The notes under the pieces are model-generated. The model was given only the letters and a program-made list of their open reading frames with translations. It was not told the origin of the DNA and did not search any database. A DNA stretch of 64,000 nt from Miniimonas arenae (GTDB taxonomy: Bacteria; Actinomycetota; Actinomycetes; Actinomycetales; Beutenbergiaceae). Position 1 is the stretch's first letter; each line of letters starts with the position of its first letter. Both the position numbers and the translations under genes were made by a program. The stretch covers positions 21,119-85,118 of the forward strand of contig NZ_VENP01000006.1 in the NCBI RefSeq assembly GCF_006351005.1, read 5' to 3'. Shown piece by piece: positions 1 to 11,600 of the stretch.

Positions 1-567
1 GATGATCGCCAGGATGATGTCCTTGCTGGTCGTGCCCGGCGGAAGCTCGCCGACGACGTTGATCGCCATCGTCTTGAACGGCTGCAGCGGCAGCGTCTGC
101 GTGGCGAGCACGTGCTCCACCTCGCTCGTCCCGATGCCGAACGCGAGACCGCCGAACGCGCCGTGCGTGGAGGTGTGCGAGTCGCCGCAGACCACCGTGA
201 GGCCCGGCATCGTCAGCCCCAGCTGCGGCCCGACCTGGTGCACGATGCCCTGGTCGGCGTCGCCGAGGGAGTGGATGCGCACGCCGAACTCGGCGGCGTT
301 GTGGCGCAGGGTGTCGATCTGCGTGCGGCTCGTGAGGTCCGCGATCGGCAGGTCGATGTCCAGCGTCGGGGTGTTGTGGTCCTCGGTGGCGAGGGTGAGG
401 TCGGTGCGACGCACCTGACGGCCGGCGAGCCGCAGGCCCTCGAAGGCCTGCGGGCTGGTCACCTCGTGGCACAGGTGGAGGTCGATGTAGAGGAGATCCG
501 GCGCGCCGTTCTCACCCTTGCGCACGATGTGCGCGTCCCAGACCTTCTCCGCCAGGGTCTTGCCCAT
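1..567 (-). CDS. leuC: 3-isopropylmalate dehydratase large subunit LeuC (3' part beyond window)
   Basis: The first 189 codons of LeuC, the [4Fe-4S] aconitase-family subunit that isomerises 2- to 3-isopropylmalate in leucine synthesis. The protein starts [13 protein letters not shown] and contains the family stretches DHNTPT and [14 protein letters not shown], then [14 protein letters not shown]. The frame runs open off the left edge, so the C-terminal part with the rest of the cluster ligands is not visible. The ATG is preceded on the minus strand by a purine-rich GAGGTGGGAC Shine-Dalgarno. It is divergent from an IclR regulator 134 nt away, the arrangement known for LtbR/NdgR control of leuCD in actinobacteria. 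Confidence 0.95.
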   Translation of the reverse strand, partial: MGKTLAEKVWDAHIVRKGENGAPDLLYIDLHLCHEVTSPQAFEGLRLAGRQVRRTDLTLATEDHNTPTLDIDLPIADLTSRTQIDTLRHNAAEFGVRIHSLGDADQGIVHQVGPQLGLTMPGLTVVCGDSHTSTHGAFGGLAFGIGTSEVEHVLATQTLPLQPFKTMAINVVGELPPGTTSKDIILAII

Positions 568-666
568 GTCCCACCTCGACTCGACTCGGCTCGGGGACGG
601 AGCGGGTCACGCACGCGGCCCCGAGTAGTTGCCGGACATCATCCCCCGTGATCTCAGCCCGTGAAC

Positions 667-701
667 TTGCGTCTCAGCCTCCGAGACGGCAGTATCGAGG
701 C
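667..701 (+). promoter_or_regulatory. Promoter of the IclR gene with operator-like inverted repeat
   Basis: TTGCGT (667-672) and CAGTAT (690-695) are 17 bp apart, and the ATG follows the -10 by only 6 nt, so the mRNA would start at or next to the start codon. The spacer contains the near-perfect inverted repeat GTCTCAG-CCT-CCGAGAC (671-687). A protein bound there would block this promoter. It lies about 110 nt upstream of leuC, so it could also act on leuC. Autoregulation by the IclR protein is inference from position. Confidence 0.5.
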
Positions 702-1424
702 ATGGACACGAGTGGTGTGGGAGTTCTGGACAAGGCGGCGATCGTGCTGGCCGCCCTGGAGTCGGGGCCGGCGACGCTGGCCCAGCTGGTCTCCTCGACC
801 CACCTGGCGCGCCCGACGGCGCACCGCCTCGCCGTCGCGCTCGAGCACCACCGCCTGGTGGCGCGCGACCTCCAGGGCCGCTTCGTGCTCGGCCCGCGCC
901 TCGGCGAGCTCGCCGCTGCCGCCGGCGAGGACCGCCTTCTCGCCGCCGCCGGTCCGGTGCTCGCGGCGCTTCGCGACCACACGGGCGAGAGCGCGCAGCT
1001 CTACCGCCGCCAGGGCGACCACCGCATCTGCGTCGCGGCCGCCGAGCGGCCCGTGGGCCTGCGCGACTCCATCCCGGTCGGTGCGCAGCTCTCGATGCAG
1101 GCCGGCTCCGCCGCCCAGGTGCTGCTCGCCTGGGAGGAACCGGACCGGCTGCACCGCGGCCTGCACGGCGCCACCTTCACCGCCACGGTGCTGTCCGGCG
1201 TCCGACGGCGAGGCTGGGCCCAGTCCGTCGCCGAGCGCGAGCCGGGGGTCGCCTCGGTGTCCGCGCCCGTGCGCGGGCCCTCGAGCCGCGTCGTCGCGGC
1301 CGTGTCGATCTCCGGGCCGATCGAGCGGATGACCCGCCAGCCGGGTCGCCTGCACGCGGCCGCCGTCATCAGCGCGGCCAACCGCCTCAGCGAGGTGCTG
1401 CGGCGTGCCGACGAGCACCAGTAG
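702..1424 (+). CDS. IclR-family transcriptional regulator (LtbR/NdgR-like)
   Basis: A 240-aa protein of normal IclR length. Residues about 5-70 form the winged helix-turn-helix (VLDKAAIVLAALESG, then ARPTAHRLAVALEHH). The rest is the IclR effector domain, with YRRQGDHRICVAAAERPVGLRDSIPVG and a C-terminal SVSAPVRGPSSRVVAAVSISGP. ATG 702 was chosen over upstream in-frame starts because the family N-terminus fits and a -10 hexamer sits 6 nt before it. It is divergent from leuC, the conserved position of the LtbR/NdgR regulators of leucine genes. The specific regulatory target is inferred, not shown. It ends 5 nt from the convergent histidine kinase gene. Confidence 0.9.
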   Translation: MDTSGVGVLDKAAIVLAALESGPATLAQLVSSTHLARPTAHRLAVALEHHRLVARDLQGRFVLGPRLGELAAAAGEDRLLAAAGPVLAALRDHTGESAQLYRRQGDHRICVAAAERPVGLRDSIPVGAQLSMQAGSAAQVLLAWEEPDRLHRGLHGATFTATVLSGVRRRGWAQSVAEREPGVASVSAPVRGPSSRVVAAVSISGPIERMTRQPGRLHAAAVISAANRLSEVLRRADEHQ

Positions 1425-1429
1425 GTCTC

Positions 1430-2964
<1,535 letters not shown>

Positions 2965-2968
<4 letters not shown>

Positions 2969-3648
2969 CCGACCATCCGGTACCCGGCACCCCGCACCGT
3001 CGCGATCCGCTCGCGCCCGAGCTTGCGGCGAAGGTACCCCACGTACTGCTCGACGACGTTGACCTCGGCCGTCTCGGCGCCGCGCTCCCACGCCGACTCC
3101 CTTGCTCCCGCCCACACGTGGTCGAGCAGCTCGGTCTTGCCCACGACGCGGTCGGCGTGCCGCATGAGGTACTCCAGCACCCCCAGCTCGCGCACCGTCA
3201 GCTCGACCCGCTCGTCCCCGACGCTCACCTCGTGCGTCGCGGGGTCGAGGCGCACGTCGCCGACGGCGAGCGCGGCCGGGCGCGGGGTCGCCGGCCGCCG
3301 CGCGATCGCCCGGATCCGCGCCACGAGGACGACGAACGAGAACGGCTTGGTGAGGTAGTCGTCGGCACCGACGTCGAGCCCGTCGGCGACGTCGTGGTCG
3401 CCGTCCTTCGCCGACAGCAGCAGCACGGGCGTCCAGACACCCTCCGCGCGCAGCGTGGTCACGACGTCGTACCCGCTGCGCCCTGGCAGCATCACGTCGA
3501 GCACGATCGCGTCGTAGTTGCCGTAGCGCGCGAGCTCGAGGCCCGCCCGGCCGTCGTGCGCGACGTCGACGGCGAACCCCTCGGCGGTCAGCCCGCGGTG
3601 CAGCGCACGCGTGAGGGCCCGCTCGTCGTCCACCACCAGCAGCCGCAT
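2965..3648 (-). CDS. OmpR/PhoB-family response regulator
   Basis: A 227-aa protein with an N-terminal receiver domain: acidic pair VVDDE, phosphoacceptor Asp in AIVLDVMLPGRSGYD, and Lys in DDYLTKPFS. The C-terminal trans_reg_C winged helix ends EQYVGYLRRKLGRERIATVRGAGYRMVG. It is first in the pair, with the kinase overlapping its stop codon. ATG 3648 is preceded by GATGCT and 6 nt with no Shine-Dalgarno, so it may be leaderless. It is divergent from the LolA-like gene, so the 94-nt intergenic region is the likeliest place for its own binding sites. Confidence 0.94.
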
Positions 3649-3742
3649 GCCCCCAGCATCCTCGATCGTCGAGCCGCATGCGCCCACCAGCGGGTCCGGT
3701 CGTCTCAGGGTTTCCTCAGGCAGCGCGAGGCAGGCTGGGCGC

Positions 3743-5092
3743 ATGACGAGCCCCGACCGCACCCCCGAGTCGACCGACCCGATCGCCACGTCCCCCACCG
3801 GCCCGACGCCCCGGACCCGCGCCCGCGCCCGCTGGGCCGTCCCCGCCGTCGCCGTGGTCGCCGTCGGCGCCGCCTTCACGATCCCGGCCATCGCCTCGGC
3901 CGACTCCCCCGACCTGCCCGACGTCACCGCAGAGCAGCTGCTCGCCTCGGTCGCCTCGGCCGAGCCGACCCCGCTGTCCGGCACCGCCGTCTACACCGCG
4001 CGGCTCGGGCTGCCCGAGGTGTCGGCCGAGCTGACCGGCGGCGCCGATCCACTCAACCTCCTCTCGGGCTCCTCGACGATCCGCGTGTGGTCCGACGGCT
4101 CCGACCGCTCCCGGGTCTCGCTGCTCGGCGCCACCTCGGAGTACTCGGTCGTCACCGACGGCACGCAGGTCTGGACCTACTCCTCGGGCAAGGACGAGGT
4201 GCGCCACGTCTCCCTCGACGACCAGCTCAGCGGCATGCTCACCGTGCTCGAGCAGCAGCAGGCGGCCAAGGCCTCGACCGCGGACGTCCCGACGCCCGAC
4301 GAGCTCGCCACGCAGATTCTCGACCACGCGCGGGAGGACTCCGACATCACGGTGACCGACCCGGTGACCGTAGCCGGCCGGTCCGCGTACGAGGTCCGGA
4401 TCGTGCCCACGACAACCGGGACCCTCGTGGACGAGGTGCTCATCGCCGTCGACGGCGAGACCTCGGTCCCGCTCTCGGTCCAGGTGTTCTCCACGCAGGA
4501 CCCCGACTCCCCCGCGCTCGAGCTCGCCTTCACGGACGTCTCGTTCACCACCCCGAGCGACGAGGCGCTGGCCTTCTCCGCGCCCGCGGGCGCGACCGTG
4601 AACGAGAAGGTGCTCACGCTCGCCGACCTCGACCCGGACGGCACCCTCACGGGCGCGCTGACCGGCGCGACGGACGGGGCGCTCGACGGCGGAGCCTGGG
4701 CCGATCAGCACGCGGACGCCTCGGGCACGCCGACCCTCCCCGAGGGCGTGAGCGTGACCGGCGAGGGGTGGGCCACGGTGGTGCAGCGCGACGGCGTCGA
4801 CGTCGCCGGGCTGCTCTCCGGCGACCCGGCCGCGGTGGCCGAGCTCGCGGGTGAGGACTCCCCGTTCGGCGACTCGGCCAACGGCGACCTGTTCGGCGAG
4901 TTCGCCGGCGACGGCGACGGCCCCGGCCTCTCGCTGGACACCTCGGCGCTCTACGACCAGCTCACCACGCCGGTCGACGGCGGTCGGGTGCTCTCCTCGG
5001 CGCTGCTGTCCGTCCTCGTGACCGACGACGGCCGCGTGCTCGTGGGCTCGGTGCCCACGCAGACGCTCCTGCAGACCGCCGGGCTCGCGTGA
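3743..5092 (+). CDS. LolA-like exported protein (DUF2092/RseB-like)
   Basis: A 449-aa protein with a signal anchor or signal peptide at about residues 30-55 (arginine-rich stretch, WAVPAVAVVAVGAAFTIPAIASA). The following region resembles the LolA/RseB beta-fold: VTAEQLLASVASAEPTPLSGTAVYTARLGLP, a strand with RVWSDGSDRSRVSL, then TQVWTYSSGKDEVRHVSLDD. The C-terminus (TDDGRVLVGSVPTQTLLQ) resembles the same repeat. It probably works at the outer face of the membrane. Its stop overlaps the GTG of the ABC ATPase (GTGA), so it belongs to a three-gene unit with the exporter. Family placement is by pattern; the ligand is unknown. Confidence 0.75.
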   Translation: MTSPDRTPESTDPIATSPTGPTPRTRARARWAVPAVAVVAVGAAFTIPAIASADSPDLPDVTAEQLLASVASAEPTPLSGTAVYTARLGLPEVSAELTGGADPLNLLSGSSTIRVWSDGSDRSRVSLLGATSEYSVVTDGTQVWTYSSGKDEVRHVSLDDQLSGMLTVLEQQQAAKASTADVPTPDELATQILDHAREDSDITVTDPVTVAGRSAYEVRIVPTTTGTLVDEVLIAVDGETSVPLSVQVFSTQDPDSPALELAFTDVSFTTPSDEALAFSAPAGATVNEKVLTLADLDPDGTLTGALTGATDGALDGGAWADQHADASGTPTLPEGVSVTGEGWATVVQRDGVDVAGLLSGDPAAVAELAGEDSPFGDSANGDLFGEFAGDGDGPGLSLDTSALYDQLTTPVDGGRVLSSALLSVLVTDDGRVLVGSVPTQTLLQTAGLA

Positions 5093-6234
5093 GCGAGGCG
5101 GCCACGGCGGCCGACGTGGCCGCAGCCCCCGAGGCGCAGCGCGCCTCGGGGGCGCCCGCTGCCTCGGAGGCAGCGCCGACGGACGTCACCTCGCCGGGAG
5201 GCACGTCGCCGGCGGTCGCCCACCGGGCCCGCCCCGCGGTGCCCGCCACCCACCCCGCGCCCGACGGCGAGCAGCACCCGGGCGTCGACCTCGCCGTCCG
5301 CACCGCCGGGCTGACCAAGCGTTTCCGCACGGGTCAGCTCGCCGTCGACGGCGTGGACCTCGCGGTCCCGCGCGGCGCGGTCTACGGCTTTCTCGGGCCG
5401 AACGGCTCGGGCAAGACCACGACGATCCGGATGCTGCTCGGCCTCGTCACGCCGACCGCGGGCCGGGCGTGGCTGCTGGGCGAGGCGATGCCCGAGGGCT
5501 CCGCGCGCGTGCTGCCGCGGGTCGGCGCCCTCGTCGAGGGTCCGGCGTTCCAGCCCTACCTCACCGGCGCCGCGAACCTCGAGCGGCTCGACGCCGCCGA
5601 CGCGACGGTGGACGCGCGCGGCTCCCGCGCCCGGGTCGGCACCGCGCTCGAACGGGTCGGCCTCATGGCGGCCGCCGGCAAGCGGTACCGCCAGTACTCC
5701 CTCGGGATGAAGCAGCGCCTCGGCCTCGCCGCGGCGCTGCTGCGCCCCCGGGACCTCGTCGTGCTCGACGAGCCGACGAACGGCCTCGACCCGCAGGGCA
5801 CGCGCGAAGTACGCGCGCTCGTGCGCGAGCTCGCCGACGACGGCGCCACCGTGCTCGTCTCCTCGCACCTGCTGGCGGAGATCGACCAGGTCTGCAGCCA
5901 CGTCGGGGTGATGAGCCGCGGCCGGCTGCTCGTGCAGGGCGAGCGCGAGGCGCTCGTCGCGAGCCGTGCGGGCACCGCGACGCTCACCACGACCCCTGCG
6001 GGCGAGGCACTCGTCGCGACCGCGCTGCCCGGTGCGGCGTCCGTAGCGGGCGTCGAGCCGGGTGCGGACGGCGCCGTCGTGCTCACGCTCGCGCTCGGCG
6101 AGGCGCCCTTCGAGGCGCTCGCCCCCGCGCTCGTGGCGGGCGGTGTGCCCGTCCTCGGGCTCGCGCAGGTGCGCCCGAGCCTGGAGGACGTGTTCGTGGA
6201 GCTGACCGGGGAGGGCTTCGATGTCGCGCGCTGA
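5089..6234 (+). CDS. ABC transporter ATP-binding protein (exporter type)
   Basis: A 381-aa protein. The first about 75 residues are Ala/Pro/Glu-rich and probably disordered. The ATPase follows: Walker A GPNGSGKTTT, signature YSLGMKQRLGLAAAL, Walker B LVVLDEPTNGLDPQG and switch His in VSSHLLAEI. The C-terminal about 90 residues match the accessory region of drug and antibiotic exporters, ending RPSLEDVFVELTGE. The GTG start overlaps the preceding stop by 4 nt; a later in-frame start nearer the ATPase cannot be ruled out. It is coupled to the permease gene, which overlaps it by 14 nt. Confidence 0.92.
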   Translation: MSEAATAADVAAAPEAQRASGAPAASEAAPTDVTSPGGTSPAVAHRARPAVPATHPAPDGEQHPGVDLAVRTAGLTKRFRTGQLAVDGVDLAVPRGAVYGFLGPNGSGKTTTIRMLLGLVTPTAGRAWLLGEAMPEGSARVLPRVGALVEGPAFQPYLTGAANLERLDAADATVDARGSRARVGTALERVGLMAAAGKRYRQYSLGMKQRLGLAAALLRPRDLVVLDEPTNGLDPQGTREVRALVRELADDGATVLVSSHLLAEIDQVCSHVGVMSRGRLLVQGEREALVASRAGTATLTTTPAGEALVATALPGAASVAGVEPGADGAVVLTLALGEAPFEALAPALVAGGVPVLGLAQVRPSLEDVFVELTGEGFDVAR

Positions 6235-7207
6235 GGCCACGTCGCCGGCGGTCGGCGGGTCCGCTGCCACCGCCACCGCCGCTGCCACTGCTGCGAGCCG
6301 CGCCGTCGGGACCGACGGCGGGCCGGGCCGGGCCGTCGGGGCCGACGTGTCGGACACCGCATCAGGCGGACCGCGCACGTCCCGCGCCCGCGCGACCGCC
6401 CGGCTGCTGCGCAACGAGCTGCGCCTCGTGCTCGGCCGCCGCCGCAACCAGCTCCTCCTCGCGCTGCTCACCGCGGTGCCCGTGCTGCTCGGGATCATGC
6501 TCGCGATCGTGAGCGACTCCGCGTACGCGGGACAGGGACCCGGGTTCATCTCGCGGGTCGCGGGGAACGGGCTGTTCCTCGTCGTGACGTCGCTGTTCCT
6601 CTGCCTGCCGTTCCTGCTCCCCCTCGTGGTGAGCATCGCGTCGGGCGACGCGGTGGCCGGCGAGGCCGGCGCCGGGACGCTGCGCTACCTGCTCCTCGTG
6701 CCCATCCCGCGCGGCCGGCTCCTGCTGGTCAAGGCCGCGGGTGCGCTCGTGCTCGTGCTCGCGGGCGTCCTGCTCGTGGCGGCGGCCGCGTTCCTCACGG
6801 GCGGGCTGCTGTTCGGGTTCGGCGACCTCACGCTGCTCTCGGGCCAGAGCGTGGGCACCGGGGCCGGCGTCGTCCGCATGCTCGGCGTGACGGCGTACGT
6901 CGCGATGTCCCTCACGGGGCTGATCGCCGTCGGGCTGTTCTTCTCCACGCTGACGGAGGTCGCGATCGGCGCGATGGCCGCGACCGTGGTGGTCTCGGTG
7001 GTCTCCACGGTGCTCGACTCGCTCCCCCAGCTCGCCGCGATCCACCCCTACCTGCTCACGCACCACTGGTTCGACTTCGCGGAGTTCCTGCGCTGGGACG
7101 TCTCGGCGGGCGTGCTCTTGCAGGGCGTGGCCGTCCAGGCCGCCTGGGTCGCCGTCTTCGGCTCGCTCGCCTGGGCGCGGTTCACGACGGCGGACATCAC
7201 CTCCTGA
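6221..7207 (+). CDS. ABC transporter permease (ABC-2 type)
   Basis: A 328-aa integral membrane protein. A 55-residue Ala/Gly/Thr-rich cytoplasmic leader is followed by about six hydrophobic segments, beginning LLLALLTAVPVLLGIMLAIV. Between the second and third are the ABC-2 hallmarks SGDAVAGEAGAGTLRYLLLVPIPRGRLLLVKA. The start lies inside the ATPase gene (14-nt overlap), so expression is coupled. Together they make a one-ATPase, one-permease exporter. The substrate is unknown; the co-transcribed LolA-like protein suggests a cell-envelope role. Confidence 0.9.
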   Translation: MSRAEATSPAVGGSAATATAAATAASRAVGTDGGPGRAVGADVSDTASGGPRTSRARATARLLRNELRLVLGRRRNQLLLALLTAVPVLLGIMLAIVSDSAYAGQGPGFISRVAGNGLFLVVTSLFLCLPFLLPLVVSIASGDAVAGEAGAGTLRYLLLVPIPRGRLLLVKAAGALVLVLAGVLLVAAAAFLTGGLLFGFGDLTLLSGQSVGTGAGVVRMLGVTAYVAMSLTGLIAVGLFFSTLTEVAIGAMAATVVVSVVSTVLDSLPQLAAIHPYLLTHHWFDFAEFLRWDVSAGVLLQGVAVQAAWVAVFGSLAWARFTTADITS

Positions 7208-7262
7208 GCCCGCCCGCTCCGGCGGTCGGTTCGCCGGCGGCGTTGCCTCTCTCCCCCATTGC

Positions 7263-7287
7263 TCTAATGGTTTGATACATTGCGACC
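7263..7287 (+). promoter_or_regulatory. Extended -10 promoter with GntR-type half sites
   Basis: An unusually AT-rich stretch for this genome. An extended -10, TGaTACATT (hexamer 7276-7281), ends 6 nt before the ATG at 7288, with no Shine-Dalgarno, so transcript and start codon would coincide. The symmetric ends AATG (7266-7269) and CATT (7278-7281) frame the hexamer. This fits an operator for the GntR regulator encoded in the same unit. Binding is inference. Confidence 0.5.
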
Positions 7288-8211
7288 ATGAGCATCGCGT
7301 TGCCGCTCCTCGTCCTCGCTCTCGTCGTCGTTGCCGCCGTGCTCGTGGCGCGGCTCGTCCTGCAGGGGTCGCCGGGGCCCGACGCTCTGCCGCTCCCCGA
7401 GCGAGTGGCGCGCCACGCCCGCCGGACGCGCTGGGTCCCGCCGACCGCGGGGCTGCTCGCGGCCGTCGTCCTGCTCGCGGCGCAGCCGGCGCTGTCCTCC
7501 CGGGTCGCACGCGCCGTCGGGCCTGACGGCCCGACCGGGCTCGTCCTCGCCCTCGTGCCGCTCGCCGTCGGCCTCGTCTGGGTCGGCGCCACCGCCGTCG
7601 CCGAGCGCACGTGGCCCGCGCCCGACGGCGAGCTGCGGCACGCGGCCCTCGCGCCCCGGTCGGTGGCCACGACCAGCCCTCGGCTGCTGCGCGTGCTCAC
7701 GGCCACGTGGGGCGGACTCCTCGTCGCGGTCCTCGTGACCTGCGCGATCGTGGGCGACGGCAACAGCCTGGCGGTCACGTCCGGCCCGGTGACCACGTCG
7801 GCGGGGCCCTTCCCCGGCTGGGCGTACGGCGCGCCCATGCTCGCGGCGGCACTCGCGCTCGCCGGCCTCACAGTCCTCACCCTGCGTCTCGTGCGCCGAC
7901 GCCCCGCGGTGCCGAGCATCACCCCCGAGCAGGACGCGGACCTGCGCCGACGCACCACGGGCGGCGCGCTCCGGGTGGCGCAGGCCGCGTTCGGTCTCAC
8001 GCTCGGCGGTACGACGCTGGTCGCCGGAGTCGCCGTGCACGGCGTGACCTCGGGCCTCACCCTCAACGGCGAGCCGGCACCCGCGTGGGGCGCGCTCGCG
8101 CCGTGGCTCGTCGGCGCGGCCTGGCTCGTCCTGCTCCTGGCGATCGCGGCCACCGTCCCGTGGCCGGCACGCGCCGCGCGCGCCGCGTACCCGGCGGGCG
8201 TGCCGGCGTGA
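7288..8211 (+). CDS. Multi-pass membrane protein of unknown function
   Basis: A 307-aa protein with about seven hydrophobic segments. They start at residue 2 (ALPLLVLALVVVAAVLVARLV) and end near APWLVGAAWLVLLLAIAATV. I recognise no catalytic motif. Its stop overlaps the GTG of a small GntR regulator (GTGA). In actinobacteria and firmicutes, such GntR (YtrA-type) and membrane-protein pairs often form a self-regulated envelope-stress or transport unit. That parallel is inference. ATG 7288 is supported by the extended -10 just before it. Confidence 0.7.
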   Translation: MSIALPLLVLALVVVAAVLVARLVLQGSPGPDALPLPERVARHARRTRWVPPTAGLLAAVVLLAAQPALSSRVARAVGPDGPTGLVLALVPLAVGLVWVGATAVAERTWPAPDGELRHAALAPRSVATTSPRLLRVLTATWGGLLVAVLVTCAIVGDGNSLAVTSGPVTTSAGPFPGWAYGAPMLAAALALAGLTVLTLRLVRRRPAVPSITPEQDADLRRRTTGGALRVAQAAFGLTLGGTTLVAGVAVHGVTSGLTLNGEPAPAWGALAPWLVGAAWLVLLLAIAATVPWPARAARAAYPAGVPA

Positions 8212-8657
8212 GCGCCGCACTGCACGTCGACCTGCGCAGCGCGGTGCCGCCCTACGAGCAGATCCGCGCCCAGGTCGCGGGCCACGTCGCAGCCGGCGCG
8301 CTGAGCCCCGGTGACCGGCTGCCCACGGTGCGCGATCTCGCGGCGGACCTCGGCGTCGCCCCCGGGACCGTCCAGCGCGCCTACCGCGAGCTCGAGGCAA
8401 CCGGCGTGGTGATCTCGCGACGACGACACGGCACCTCCGTGGCGCCCGGCGCACCGCGACCGGCAAGCGCCGCGGATGGCGCACGGCGGACGGAGGACGC
8501 AGCCGACGCACCCGACGACGTGCGGTCCGCCGCGCACTCCCTCGCCCGCGCCGCGCTCGCCGCCGGACTCGCCGACGGTGACGTGCTCGACCTCGTGCGC
8601 GGGACCCTCGCCGCAGCGCGGGACCGCTCGAGGGCTCGCTCGCTCAGCCCAGGCTGA
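8208..8657 (+). CDS. GntR-family regulator, YtrA-type
   Basis: A 149-aa protein. Residues 1-75 are a clear GntR winged helix (PPYEQIRAQVAGHVAAGALSPGDRLPTVRDLAADLGVAPGTVQRAYRELEATGVV). The short C-terminal tail has no FCD or UTRA domain, matching the YtrA subfamily. Translation is coupled to the upstream membrane-protein gene by a GTGA overlap. The last 14 nt overlap the convergent helicase gene. It probably represses its own unit through the site at 7263-7287. Confidence 0.88.
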   Translation: MSAALHVDLRSAVPPYEQIRAQVAGHVAAGALSPGDRLPTVRDLAADLGVAPGTVQRAYRELEATGVVISRRRHGTSVAPGAPRPASAADGARRTEDAADAPDDVRSAAHSLARAALAAGLADGDVLDLVRGTLAAARDRSRARSLSPG

Positions 8658-11600
8658 CGTCCCGCTCCACCGCGCCGGCGGGGTTGAGGAACAGCAGGAC
8701 CGCCCGCACGACGTCGACGCCCGCAGCGCGCAGCGCGTCGGCGTACGCCCGCAGCTGCGGTGCGTAGTACGCGGTCCGCAGCCCGAGCGCACCGACCGGC
8801 ACGGCGTCGGTCTTGTAGTCGACCACCGTGACCCGCCCGTCGGTGTCCCGGACGAGCAGGTCGATGAACCCCTCGAGCACGCGGTCGTCGTCGAGCGGTG
8901 CCCCGACGAAGGTCTCGGGCCAGTGCTCGCGCTCGGCCGCCCACCGCACGAGCGGGCTGGCCAGGGCCGACCGCACGAGCGCCGCCACGACGTCGGCGTG
9001 CTCTACCACGCCCTCGGCCACGCACTGCGCGGCGACCGCGCCGTCGACCCCCTCGCTCGTGGCGAGGTCGAGCGACTGCAGCACGCCGTGCACGGCCCGC
9101 CCGACCGCGGTGCCGTCGCGACCCTTCGACCACGGCGGGAGCTCGACGTCGCGCGCCCCCTTCGCCCATCCGCCCTCGGTCGCCGGACCGTCCGCCGGGT
9201 CGAACTCCGACGGCGGCCCGTCCGCCCGAGAGCCGCCCACCGGCGGCGCACCGTCCGCGGGGTCGAGGTCTGACGGCGCACCGTCCGCCGCCTCGGCGAG
9301 GTCACCCCCACCCACGAACGCCTCGGCCAGGTCGATCACGTCCCAGCGCGCGCCGGAGCCGCCGAGCGCGACCGCGGGGTCCGTCCCCTCCAGGCCGGAC
9401 GGGCTGATCACCGGCACGCGGCGCGAGCGCGCCTGCGCGGCCTCGACCCGCGCGCTCCACTCGGCCCAGGGCGGGGGCGCGACCGGGTCCCGCGGCAGGT
9501 CGACCGTCACCGGATGCGTGCCCGCCTCGAACACCGTGGCCCCGCGCACGCCCTCCCCCTCGACGGCCAGCAGCTCGGCGTTGGTGCGCTGCCCGCCCGT
9601 GCCCGCCTTGCGGTGCAGCGAGACGACGAGGTGGTCGCGCGCGCGGGTGGCCGCCACGTAGAGCAGGCGGCGCCGTTCGAGCGAGTCCATCTGCTCGTCG
9701 ACGGGCTGTGCGGCCTCGAACTCCTCGGTCTGCACGTCCGCCTTGAGCCGCACCTCGTACCCGATGTCGGTCCAGAGCACTCGCACGCCGCGCGGGCTGA
9801 TCGGCTGCGACGTGAGGCCCGAGAGCACGACGACCGGGAACTCCAGGCCCTTCGCGGCGTGCACCGTCATGATCCGCACCGCGTCGACGTCGGTCTCGGG
9901 CAGGATCGCCTCGGCCACCCGCGAGGACTCGTCGGCCTGCCGCGCCGCCCACTCCAGGTACGCGCTCAGGCCGCCGTGGGCGACCTCCGACCACGCACGC
10001 GCCTGGTCCACGACGTACCGCAGACGACGCCACTGCTCGCGGGCCCGACGCTGCGACGTCGCCGGGACCTCGAGCATCCGCCGGTCCGCCACGAGCCGCG
10101 CGAGCACCTCGCTCGGTGTCGACCAGCGCACGTCGCGCCGCACGTCCCGCAGGTGCGTGAGGGCACGCGCCACCGGGTGCCCGGCCCGGGCGGTGTCCTC
10201 GTGGACGGGCGCGAGCAGCGAGAAGGACCCCCCGTCTCGTCGCCAGGTCCACAGGTCGTCGTCACCGCAGCCGTAGAGCTGGCTGCGCAGCGCCGTCACC
10301 ACCGCGAACGTGTCGGCGGGATCGGCGACGGCGCGCGCCGCCGCCATCAGCGCCCGCACCTCCGGCGCGGAGTAGACGAGCGAGCTCGACTCCGCCCGGA
10401 ACGGGATGCCCGCGGCCTCGAGTGCGTCCTCGAGGTAGGGCAGCGACGTACGGGCCGGCACGAGGACGGCGACGTCGTGCCAGCTCATCGCCCGCTCGAC
10501 AGGCGCTCCGTTCTCGTCCCTGTTCTTGTCGTCGACGACCGTCCATCCCTCGGCCTTGGCTCGCGCCAGGACGGCGGCCACGTCCGCCGCCTCCCGCTCG
10601 CGCAGCACCGACGCCCCGGCGCGCGGCAGGTCCTCGTGCGCGCGGGCGCCGAGCGCGGCCACGGGGGGCCCGACGCCCACGGCCTCGCGGTGCGGGGCCA
10701 GAGCCTGGTAGGCGGGCTGCGCCGCATCCTGCGCCGCGATGAGGCGCCCGAAGACGGCGTTGACCCAGTCCAGGATTGGGCGCGTCGTGCGGAAGTTGGT
10801 CGCGAGCCCGGTGCGGGCCTCGGGTCCGAACCAGTCCGCGACGTCGAGGAAGACGCGGATGTCGGCTCGTCGGAACCGGTAGATCGACTGCTTCGGGTCG
10901 CCCACCACGAACAGCGAGCCCGGCGGCGTCGCGATGTCGTGCCAGTCGGCTGCACCGCCGTCCGCGCCCGCCGCGATGCGCACGGCGAGCTCGACCTGGA
11001 TCGGGTCGGTGTCCTGGAACTCGTCGAGCAGCAGGGCGCCGAAGTCCCGCTGCAGCGCGGCCCGCACGCTCGCATCGCGGCGCAGCAGCTCGCGCGCGAG
11101 CACGAGCAGGTCGTGGAACTCGAGCCGTCCGTCCGTGGCCCGCGCGCGGGCGTCGGCCACCACGCGCCGCGCAATCCACGCCGCCAGCGGGCGCAGGGTC
11201 GCGTCCGTCACGGCGTCCGCCGCTGCCTTGGCGTCGGCGATGAGGCTCGAGCAGTCCTCACGCAGGCCTGCGAGATCGGGCCAGCTCTTGGCCCTGCCGT
11301 AGCTCGTCTTCAGCGCCACCGCTGCGCCGAGAGCGGCGTACCGCTCACGGGCGTCCGCGGCCACGCCGAGGCCTCGGCCCCACTCCCCGATCGCGGCGAG
11401 CCGTTCGAGGAAGCGGTCGGAGGGGTCGGTGCACTCGATCGCGCGACCCGCCAGCTCGCGCGCTCGCGCGGCGAGGAGGTCGACCTCGGGCAGCGCGACA
11501 GCCACATCCTCGGGTGGGGGGACGCGCTCGTCCGCGAGGTCCCAGTCGTTGCCGAACGCGCGCGCGAGCGCCCGCAGGTGCTCGAGCGTGACGCCCGCGG

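Noticed and set aside
2969..3679. Extended histidine-kinase frame overlapping the response regulator
   Set aside because: The extra sequence is Arg/Gly-rich shadow of the regulator gene. ATG 2968 overlaps the regulator stop as expected for coupled genes.
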